In this document: positions 1 through 5,724 of the stretch, in pieces
Numbering within the stretch: the stretch's first letter is position 1
Layout of the letters: the number at the start of each line of letters is the position of its first letter
Notes under the pieces: model-generated
The model's database searches: none
Seen by the model: the letters and a program-made list of their open reading frames with translations, nothing else
Told to the model about the DNA's origin: nothing
From: Deferribacteres bacterium
GTDB lineage: Bacteria; Zhuqueibacterota; Zhuqueibacteria; Zhuqueibacterales; Geothermadaptataceae
DNA length: 9,934 nt
Assembly: GCA_020633655.1 (NCBI GenBank)
Contig: JACKDF010000037.1
Span: 1 to 9,934 of the forward strand
Direction of reading: 5' to 3'
Made by a program: the position numbers and the translations under genes

Positions 1-815
1 CCGACATCCCCCACCAGCACGACACGCCCTTTTTTGCGGCACATTTGAAAAGCTGTGGCAATGATTTCGCTGGATTGCGCTGCGGCAGTAATGATAACGC
101 CATCAACACCATGGCCATCGGTGATGCGCTGCACAAATTCAACCGGCTTTTGCTCATTCGCCGGCATGAGAAAATCTGCACCAAGTTCTGCGGCGAGATC
201 GAGCCGGTCCTGCTTGATATCACTGCCAATCACCATGCAACCATTTGCCGCAAGAAGTTGACAGGTTAATTGTCCCAACACACCGAGTCCGATTACTGCA
301 AAGGTTTCACCCATGGTCGGTTTCAATCTGCGCACACCCTGTAGTGCAATGGCGCCAAGGGCTACTGTACTGGCATTTTTTGTACTCAGACTTGAGGGCA
401 AAACAACCGCTAAATTTGCCGGCACATTGACAACCTGCGAATGAAAGGCGCACTGTGCTCCCGCGCAGGCGACTTTATCACCAACCGAAAATCCACGCAC
501 CGCAGTGCCAACCTGCATAACCGTACCAGCGACGGAATAACCAACAGGTGCATCCGCTCCGAGTTTTGTATTGATAAAATTTCGCGTATAGGACAGTCCC
601 TGGCGCGAAATCATTTCAATACCTTTTTTCACATGCTTTGGTTTTTCCAAAGCTTTCTGCAGAAGCGACTGACCGCTCGATTTTAATCCCATCATTTCTG
701 TGCCGGCAGATATACAAGAATAGTCCACATCGACGAGAATGGATTCTGCGGCAACAACCGGAGAAGGAACGTCACAAACGACGGATTTGCCTTCACGTAA
801 CATTATTTGTTTCAT
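1..815 (-). CDS. Bi-domain oxidoreductase, N-terminal zinc-type dehydrogenase half (3' end off window)
   Basis: This reading frame is open from an ATG at 815 to the left edge, so only about 271 N-terminal residues are present. The protein starts MKQIMLREGKSV and carries features of the medium-chain alcohol dehydrogenase fold: an ISAGTE motif near residue 37, a GADAPVGYSVAGTV segment near 87-100, and the nucleotide-binding glycine motif AVIGLGVLGQ near 172-181. The segment VDGVIITAAA followed by RKKGRVVLVG near the edge is typical of bi-domain proteins that join this half to a C-terminal Gfo/Idh/MocA-like domain. That second domain would lie beyond position 1. Such proteins are commonly encoded in surface-polysaccharide clusters and probably act in sugar-nucleotide modification, but the substrate is unknown. 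It follows the Wzc gene in the same direction after a 505-nt gap. No clear Shine-Dalgarno precedes the ATG. The family call is firm; fusion to the second domain is inferred. Confidence 0.85.
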   Translation of the reverse strand, partial: MKQIMLREGKSVVCDVPSPVVAAESILVDVDYSCISAGTEMMGLKSSGQSLLQKALEKPKHVKKGIEMISRQGLSYTRNFINTKLGADAPVGYSVAGTVMQVGTAVRGFSVGDKVACAGAQCAFHSQVVNVPANLAVVLPSSLSTKNASTVALGAIALQGVRRLKPTMGETFAVIGLGVLGQLTCQLLAANGCMVIGSDIKQDRLDLAAELGADFLMPANEQKPVEFVQRITDGHGVDGVIITAAAQSSEIIATAFQMCRKKGRVVLVGDV

Positions 816-1320
816 TGCAATAGGTATCTATTTAGTAGTAAGTCAGCAATAATTTGTTTTTTGTCGGGAAGCCGTAATTATTCAAAACCTGAAATTCAAA
901 GTATCGTAAAGCGAATGGTTTATTGCTTTCTTCCGGGCTGGAAATAATCGTGGTGCATTTGCTGGGTTGGCGTGCTTTCGTGACTGCCGAGCTGTTGCAG
1001 TCAAATAGTTTCTGCACCGAATGTGCGGTATAATTCGTGGTGATTTGTGGCAAAGATAATCAAAATTTTCAATTATACATAAGTTGTGTCGAAAATTTCA
1101 ATTTACCACAAAATCAAATAACGATTCAAACGAATGAGAGTCCATCCTTTTTCGTCATTCCCAAATGTTTTTATTCGGAATCCATAACATGTTGAGGCTG
1201 ACCAACGATGGATTCCGGCGAAAAACTTGCCGGAATGACATCCTGTCCGATGGACTTTAATTAACCTGCACTCGGACTTCATACATAACCAACCCAATCC
1301 ATATCACCCAACACGATTGT
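816..1320. other. Intergenic region between wzc-like gene and oxidoreductase
   Basis: This 505-nt gap holds no convincing gene. A 73-codon minus-strand frame at 832-1053 has no recognisable family and no ribosome binding site. The only clear structure is the inverted repeat at 1154-1239. The gap may contain a promoter for the leftward oxidoreductase gene, but no strong -10/-35 pair stands out. It is unusually long for two genes of one polysaccharide operon, so a gene may have been lost here. Confidence 0.5.
1154..1239. repeat. Palindromic intergenic repeat element (inverted arms)
   Basis: Two 32-nt arms, 1154-1185 and 1208-1239, are inverted copies of each other with 25 of 32 positions matching. 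Both arms carry GTCATTCC at one end and CGGAATCCAT at the other. The right arm is itself a perfect 8-bp hairpin, ATTCCGGC (1212-1219) pairing with GCCGGAAT (1229-1236) around a 9-nt loop; the left arm has decayed. The layout resembles the common extragenic palindromes ending in GGATTCC/GGAATGAC found in many bacteria. No T-run follows on either strand, so it is not a typical intrinsic terminator, though it lies downstream of the wzc-like stop codon and could stabilise the 3' end of that message. Confidence 0.6.
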
Positions 1321-3669
1321 TTACGCTGCCTGCTGTTGCTGCGGTTTTCCAGATTTTCTTTTCCGCTTTTTGGTGTTGTCTTTGCCGTAATAATAGTAGT
1401 GATAATAATAATAATAACTGCCGTACAGGCTTTCGATATTCACTCCATTCAGCAAAGCCCCCAGGACATGCGTTTTTACATTTTGCAGCAAGGAATGCGC
1501 GCGGAAGCAGGCTTCTTTGTCGGTCTGGCCGGATTTAACAACCAGGACAACGCCATCCAGTTTGCTGCCAAGAACTGCGGCATCCGTTACGGCAATTACT
1601 GGTGGTGTATCGAACAGCACAACATCAAATTTGGCTTTTAATTCCACCAGCAACCTGTCCATTGGCTCGCTGCCAAGTAACTCCGAAGGATTCGGCGGTA
1701 GCGTACCGCAGGTGATAATACTTAAATTATTTATCTCTGTCTGAATTATGGTTTCTTCTAATTTTGCCCGTCCGATGAGCAGATTGGTGAGACCGATACG
1801 CCGGTCTGTATTAAAAATCGAATGCACCACAGGCCGTCGCAAATCCCCATCGATGAGCACAACGCGGCTGCCCATCTGCGCCATCGTAATTGCCAGGTTC
1901 ACCGCAGAAGTCGATTTTCCTTCACCCGGCCCGGGACTCGTGACGAGCATTGTTTGCAGTTTACGGTCGATTTTCGCATACTGGATGTTGGTCCGAAAGG
2001 TCCGGTAGGCTTCTGAAATGGGAGATTTTGGTGCAAAGTGCGTAATCAGACGCGAAGCCATGCGTTTCACATCTTCCACAGTACCGCTTTGTATCCCTTT
2101 CGCCTGCACCTTAATTTTATTAAATGTTTCCTGCTCCTTAATTACCGGGATGGAACCCAGGATGGAAATGCCAAGTCGCTCGACATCTTCTGTACTGCGT
2201 ATCGAATTGTCCATTGCTTCAAGGAGAAAGGTAATTCCAACACCAAGGCCTAAGCCAACGATAATTCCCAAAATCATATTGAGGACCTTTTTCGGTCGTA
2301 CCGGGTCCTTTGGTGGTTTCGCAGGATCGATGATGCGTACGTCACCAAGCCGTCCAACTTCAGTAATTCGTGTCTCCTGAAATTTTTCTTTCATCATCAG
2401 GTAGATTTTTTCGTCAACTTTTGCTGCACGCTGCAAACGTGCCAACTGCAGGCTTTTCTGTGGCAAACTTTCCAGTTTCGCCGTGTATTCATCGACGATA
2501 CTTTTCAGCGAGGTGACTTTCGGTTTTAACGCCTGAATATTGGCTTCCACCTCGACCTTGCTTTTGAAAAGTTGCTCGTTCATTGCAACAGGATTCACGA
2601 TGTCTTGCGATGCCAGTTTCGCCAATTCTGTTTTCAGTTTTTCCGTTAAACCGGAAATTTGCTCATCGAATTTTTTCAACTCCATATCGTTTTCATTGTA
2701 CACACCGCGATTAATCAAATTAGCCATGTACGCTGATCTTTTGCTCTGCAAAATCGCCATATTCTTTTTCAATTCTTCAAAATATGTATCTGCAGAGATG
2801 GACTCGATATCGAAACTTTGCCGGTTTTTTCCCAATTGCTCGTTGATATACGCCAGGCGTTCTTTGAAGGAATTCAGCGAGGTCAAGGCTTCGTGGTAGA
2901 ATCCCTCGAATTCAGCCAGTTTTTTAATAAGCTCCTCGGTTTCATGGGAAAGGGCAACCACCTTTTTATTCTGCATGAAATCCCGTAGTGCATTTTCTGA
3001 TTCCGCCAATTGGGTTTTTATGGACCCAAGCTGTTCTTCCAGGAATTCCTTCACTTGTCTTACTTCTTCTTGACTCATGGAGCGATTTTTTTCCTGGTAT
3101 GCTACCGTGAGATTATTAGCGATAAATGCGGCTTCCTCCGGTGTAACAGCTGTCACTTTAATCTCAATCATATCGGTATTACGCAATGGTGTGATGGACA
3201 ACCGGTGCTCCATCAGGTCTTCAACTTTATCATCAAACGTATACTCGTCTGCCGTTGCCCTGACGCCAAGCAAGCCTTTAATCGTGCTTTTAAATCCTGC
3301 AATCATACTTCTTCGGTCAGCTGCATATTGACCAGTGCGCAAAATCTCCAATTGATTGGCCAATTCGGATTTTTCCAAATTGTGTATAACCGTCTCTGCC
3401 AGTGTCCGGCTTTTTAAAATCTCCACCTGATTATTGATCATCGTTTCCTGCTGAATGAATCCGCCGATGTCGAAGATATCCATTCCCCGCGCCGATTCTT
3501 CCTGCACAATAACCTTGGCGGAGGCTTCGTATTCCGGTGTCACCGTGAAGGTGTAGTAGGTTGTGAGAAACATGATTGCTACAAAACTGGATATGATCAC
3601 CCATCGCCCACGATAAAAAATGCGAATTAAATCTTTCAGCGATAGTTCGCGTTCAAACTTTTCATCCAT
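1321..3669 (-). CDS. wzc: Wzc/GumC-type polysaccharide co-polymerase with fused BY-kinase domain
   Basis: This 782-residue inner-membrane protein is expected to control chain length and export of a surface polysaccharide and to autophosphorylate on tyrosine. The N-terminal Wzz domain has a first membrane helix near residues 23-41. A long coiled-coil periplasmic region (about 200-430) follows, then the proline-rich segment DPAKPPKDPVRPKK (448-461) and a second membrane helix near 462-484. The cytoplasmic kinase has the EAYRTFRT oligomerisation motif (553-560), Walker A SPGPGEGKST (578-587), Walker A' VLIDGDLRRP (604-613) and Walker B VVLFDTPP (683-690). The tail has ten tyrosines (Y749, Y752-756, Y758-761), then basic residues and a QQQQ run. 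It is full length and fused, as is usual outside the Firmicutes. Its neighbour at 3774-4385 is a probable export partner. The sequence does not show a cognate phosphatase. The family is certain; the polymer is unknown. Confidence 0.95.
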   Translation of the reverse strand: MDEKFERELSLKDLIRIFYRGRWVIISSFVAIMFLTTYYTFTVTPEYEASAKVIVQEESARGMDIFDIGGFIQQETMINNQVEILKSRTLAETVIHNLEKSELANQLEILRTGQYAADRRSMIAGFKSTIKGLLGVRATADEYTFDDKVEDLMEHRLSITPLRNTDMIEIKVTAVTPEEAAFIANNLTVAYQEKNRSMSQEEVRQVKEFLEEQLGSIKTQLAESENALRDFMQNKKVVALSHETEELIKKLAEFEGFYHEALTSLNSFKERLAYINEQLGKNRQSFDIESISADTYFEELKKNMAILQSKRSAYMANLINRGVYNENDMELKKFDEQISGLTEKLKTELAKLASQDIVNPVAMNEQLFKSKVEVEANIQALKPKVTSLKSIVDEYTAKLESLPQKSLQLARLQRAAKVDEKIYLMMKEKFQETRITEVGRLGDVRIIDPAKPPKDPVRPKKVLNMILGIIVGLGLGVGITFLLEAMDNSIRSTEDVERLGISILGSIPVIKEQETFNKIKVQAKGIQSGTVEDVKRMASRLITHFAPKSPISEAYRTFRTNIQYAKIDRKLQTMLVTSPGPGEGKSTSAVNLAITMAQMGSRVVLIDGDLRRPVVHSIFNTDRRIGLTNLLIGRAKLEETIIQTEINNLSIITCGTLPPNPSELLGSEPMDRLLVELKAKFDVVLFDTPPVIAVTDAAVLGSKLDGVVLVVKSGQTDKEACFRAHSLLQNVKTHVLGALLNGVNIESLYGSYYYYYHYYYYGKDNTKKRKRKSGKPQQQQAA
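1387..1416. repeat. Trinucleotide repeat coding the tyrosine cluster of the kinase
   Basis: Ten consecutive codons for residues 752-761 are TAT/TAC except for one CAC (His757). On the plus strand this appears as repeated ATA triplets, five in a row at 1402-1416. Such a triplet run can gain or lose units without breaking the frame, which would change the number of phosphorylatable tyrosines. Confidence 0.7.
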
Positions 3670-3773
3670 CGTTATATGAATCCTTTTCGTTATTTTTTAA
3701 ATGAAATCCGAGCACAAAACCGGGAAAATGTGGATGCGACAAAATTGAGAAGTTAGATTTATTGCGCTGCTTT

Positions 3774-4385
3774 CTACTTTTTCGCTGCTTCTACCCAAAA
3801 ATAGATCTGGGCGAAAACAGCAACTTTGGAAGCGAACTCGATAACTTTTGAGAACAAATGGTAAGTTGAACCTTTGATGACGATTGTATCACCCGGCTTT
3901 AATTCGGGAATCAGGTCTTCATTGCCTGATTCGAGAAATTTATCCACGTCGATCGTCAGCACTCTCTCCATATTCGACTGTACACGCAGGTCACCTCTGC
4001 CGCTGCCCGGCACCGGTGCGGTGCCATTCATAGCGAAATGTGTATCCTGTTTTTCGTAAGCTGAAGCCAGTAATTCTTCATTGCGAATAATTTTTACCTT
4101 TTTCAGTTTAGCCTCATCGAGGGGACCGCCTGCATAAGAAATCAGGGAGATTAAATCGGTATCGGTGGGTACGAGATATTGCCCCGGCTTTTTAACGAAT
4201 CCCCAGATATTCACTTTAATGAGCAGTTCGTTTTGCTCGCCTAAATAATAAAGAGATGCTTTCTGTTTTGTTTGATTCGTCGAACCCGGGTCTGTAACCG
4301 GACTCTGCCCCATCACCGATTGAGTGAGAATGGAAAGGAATAATCCCAGGAGAACAAGGGACTGCATTGGTTGAAATTTTTTCAT
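3774..4385 (-). CDS. Small exported SLBB-domain protein, polysaccharide export (Wza-related)
   Basis: The 203-residue product has an N-terminal signal peptide: a basic MKKF start, a hydrophobic stretch near 9-20 and probable cleavage after SVMG around residue 26. An SLBB-like domain follows at about 55-140, with VNIWGFVKKPGQYLVP and the DLISLISYAGGP segment typical of Wza-family export proteins. PELKPGDTIVI (160-170) is the conserved strand motif that closes such domains, and a hydrophobic/amphipathic C-terminal helix spans about 173-198. The protein lacks the N-terminal polysaccharide export domain of full Wza, which is usually 350 residues or more. It may be a reduced or accessory export protein, with a complete Wza encoded elsewhere. 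Its gene lies 104 nt upstream of the wzc-like gene in the same direction, which supports a shared operon. The ATG at 4385 is chosen because it gives the signal peptide; the Shine-Dalgarno is weak. Confidence 0.8.
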   Translation of the reverse strand: MKKFQPMQSLVLLGLFLSILTQSVMGQSPVTDPGSTNQTKQKASLYYLGEQNELLIKVNIWGFVKKPGQYLVPTDTDLISLISYAGGPLDEAKLKKVKIIRNEELLASAYEKQDTHFAMNGTAPVPGSGRGDLRVQSNMERVLTIDVDKFLESGNEDLIPELKPGDTIVIKGSTYHLFSKVIEFASKVAVFAQIYFWVEAAKK

Positions 4386-4732
4386 GAGTCTGCCGCCATG
4401 CTAAAATTCAAAAATGGTGCGTATTCTGTAATTTTACCTGAACCACCCGGCTTATTTTCACGGCCTCCTGCCCCTGAAAAAAAAGCACGCCAATAGCGCA
4501 TTGAGTGGCTATTCGGGTTATGTTAAATGATTTATCGCACAAAAGGCGGAGACCTTTAAAACTGTGGCACTATCTTAATTTTGGAGCGGCGAAAGTTTGG
4601 CGAAATATTTTGAGATAGGAAGAAATCGGGTAGGAAATTGCCAGGAACTGAAAATTCAATATATGTTCAATTACAACAGAATTATTTTCGATTCTGGGCA
4701 AAAGGTTGAAAGAGTTGAGAATAAAATAAACC
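4386..4732. other. Divergent intergenic region, leader of the polysaccharide operon
   Basis: About 350 nt separate the leftward polysaccharide genes from the rightward TA genes. On the minus strand it should hold the promoter and leader of the export operon, including a hairpin plus T-run (4477-4516). A 67-codon plus-strand frame at 4597-4800 has no family resemblance and overlaps the antitoxin promoter, so I do not call it. I see no other structure. Confidence 0.5.
4477..4516 (-). terminator. Hairpin plus T8 in the polysaccharide operon leader, possible attenuator
   Basis: Read leftward, GAATAGC (4514-4508) pairs with GCTATTG around a 10-nt loop; the paired core is AATAGC 4492-4497 with GCTATT 4508-4513. 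Five bases later comes a run of eight T on the minus strand (4484-4477). This sits roughly 90 nt upstream of the SLBB gene start, with no minus-strand gene to its right. It would therefore lie inside the operon leader and act as an attenuator rather than a gene-end terminator. The short stem and 5-nt gap make it weak. Confidence 0.35.
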
Positions 4733-4762
4733 TTGCTTCAAAATGTACACTCCTGTACATTT
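4733..4762 (+). promoter_or_regulatory. Promoter and TGTACA palindromic operator of the phd/yefM-like gene
   Basis: A -35 TTGCTT (4733-4738), a 17-nt spacer and a -10 TACATT (4756-4761) precede the antitoxin start. A perfect palindrome with 9-bp arms, AAATGTACA (4741-4749) and TGTACATTT (4754-4762) separated by CTCC, covers the spacer and -10. E. coli YefM is known to bind palindromes with a TGTACA core, so this is a good candidate autorepression site. A nearly matching site lies at 9394-9422. Confidence 0.75.
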
Positions 4763-4793
4763 CATTAAAATTTACTGAAATAAGGATCACAAA

Positions 4794-5039
4794 ATGTTAA
4801 GCATACAATTCACAGATTTTCGTAAAAACGCTTCGAGTATTTTTTCACAAGTTGAGAATGGCGAAACCGTCGAAGTAAAGCGACACGGCAAAACAATCGC
4901 CCATATTATCCCACCGATTGAACAAAACGAAAACATTCCTGCCTGGAAACGCCCCGGGCTTCGGTTTTCGATTAAAGGAGAAGGATTGGCACAGGCAATA
5001 CTGAATGAACGTGATGAAAAAGACAAAGAAATCGGTTAA
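4794..5039 (+). CDS. Phd/YefM-family antitoxin, apparently without its toxin
   Basis: The 81-residue protein has the Phd/YefM N-terminal DNA-binding fold: FTDFRKNASSIFSQVENGE, then VEVKRHGKTIAHIIPP (about residues 27-42). The C-terminal arm (about 43-81), which would wrap the toxin, includes AWKRPGLRFSIKGEGL. The ATG at 4794 is preceded by AAGGAT at 4782-4787. In this family a toxin gene, often a PIN-domain or YoeB/RelE type, normally overlaps or follows the antitoxin stop. Here an overlapping ATG at 5014 opens only a short unrecognisable 36-codon frame, and only 88 nt separate the stop from the next gene. It is therefore an orphan antitoxin, or it regulates or neutralises in trans. The TGTACA operator upstream suggests it still autoregulates. 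Confidence 0.85.
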   Translation: MLSIQFTDFRKNASSIFSQVENGETVEVKRHGKTIAHIIPPIEQNENIPAWKRPGLRFSIKGEGLAQAILNERDEKDKEIG

Positions 5040-5068
5040 TTATACAGATAAATCTAAAGTAAAAATTC

Positions 5069-5097
5069 TTGAAATCGGAATCATTTTCTTTTATCTT
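5069..5097 (+). promoter_or_regulatory. Candidate promoter of the mazF-type TA operon
   Basis: TTGAAA (5069-5074) and TATCTT (5092-5097) are separated by 17 nt and lie about 30 nt before the antitoxin ATG at 5128. The match to consensus is moderate. It could give the TA pair a transcript independent of the orphan Phd gene. Confidence 0.4.
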
Positions 5098-5127
5098 TTA
5101 AAACTTGAAATACAAAACGGATAAAAC

Positions 5128-5370
5128 ATGGAATCGATAAAGCAAACATTTACGACACCCAAAAACCACCAAATCATAATAAAAATACCCGCTCACATTC
5201 CTGAAAATGATCCCGTAGAGGTGGTGCTAACTTTCCATAAGAAAACAACCGCATACGAACAGAAAATTAACGAATTAAAAAATGCTGTAAACGATAAACA
5301 ATTTCACAACGATTTAAAACAAATCACCAAAGATTTTAACGATGTTGACCTGAATGAATGGCATGAATAA
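5128..5370 (+). CDS. Small antitoxin partner of the MazF-type toxin
   Basis: This 80-residue acidic protein begins MESIKQTFTTPKNHQIIIK. It has a beta-rich N-terminus (about 1-37: IIIKIPAHIP, VEVVLTF) and a helical, charged C-terminus ending DFNDVDLNEWHE. It does not show a textbook AbrB/MazE motif, and I assign it by position. Its TAA stop is followed immediately by the ATG of the MazF-type toxin, an arrangement typical of antitoxin-toxin pairs and suggestive of coupled translation. The C-terminal helix would be the toxin-neutralising segment by analogy with other MazE-type antitoxins. RBS support is weak (GGAT upstream). Confidence 0.7.
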   Translation: MESIKQTFTTPKNHQIIIKIPAHIPENDPVEVVLTFHKKTTAYEQKINELKNAVNDKQFHNDLKQITKDFNDVDLNEWHE

Positions 5371-5724
5371 ATGCAAGCATTTCGATGGGGAATCTTTCTT
5401 GCCAATCTTGATCCGGTGATTGGCTCAGAACAGGGAAAAACCAGACCTGTACTCGTTATTAGTGATGAACAAATTAATCAAATCCTTCCGGTTGTTAATG
5501 TCTTACCTATAACCTCAAAAAAAGCCAATCGTACCATTTATCCCAATGAGGTTTTGCTGGAAAAAGGTATCGCCGGACTTTCCAATGAATCCATTGTTCT
5601 TTGCCATCAAATAAGAACCCTGGACAAAAAACGGTTGATCAAAAAGTTTGGAATGATTGATTCTTCAGACTTAAAAAAACAGGTTATTGAAACGTTGTCA
5701 TTTCAATTGGGGCTTGAAAAATGA
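5371..5724 (+). CDS. mazF: MazF/PemK-family endoribonuclease toxin
   Basis: The 117-residue protein matches the PemK/MazF fold throughout. It has FRWGIFLANLDPVIGSEQGK at the N-terminus, then TRPVLVIS (about 25-32), which provides the conserved arginine and beta strand. NVLPITSK (about 44-51) and ESIVLCHQIRTLDKKRLIK (about 74-92) follow. MazF enzymes cleave single-stranded RNA at short motifs and block growth when their antitoxin is depleted; the cleavage motif cannot be read from sequence. The antitoxin gene abuts upstream with zero spacing. The TGA stop overlaps the ATG of the next gene (ATGA at 5721-5724), which links the toxin message to a secreted-looking protein. The length is normal and nothing suggests inactivation. 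Confidence 0.9.
   Translation: MQAFRWGIFLANLDPVIGSEQGKTRPVLVISDEQINQILPVVNVLPITSKKANRTIYPNEVLLEKGIAGLSNESIVLCHQIRTLDKKRLIKKFGMIDSSDLKKQVIETLSFQLGLEK

Noticed and set aside
832..1053. 73-codon minus-strand frame between the kinase and oxidoreductase genes
   Set aside because: It shows no family resemblance, ribosome binding site or domain pattern; it may be chance or a degraded fragment.
1387..1416. Short tandem repeats as a CRISPR array or origin iterons
   Set aside because: The triplets lie inside the coding sequence for the tyrosine tail; there are no spacers or longer repeat units.
4441..4480. GGCAGGAGGCCGTG on the minus strand as an ops/JUMPstart-like element
   Set aside because: It only loosely resembles the GGCGGTAGCGT core, so the match is not good enough to call.
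4597..4800. 67-codon plus-strand frame ahead of the phd-like gene
   Set aside because: It overlaps the antitoxin promoter and operator, has no recognisable motif, and its composition looks non-coding.
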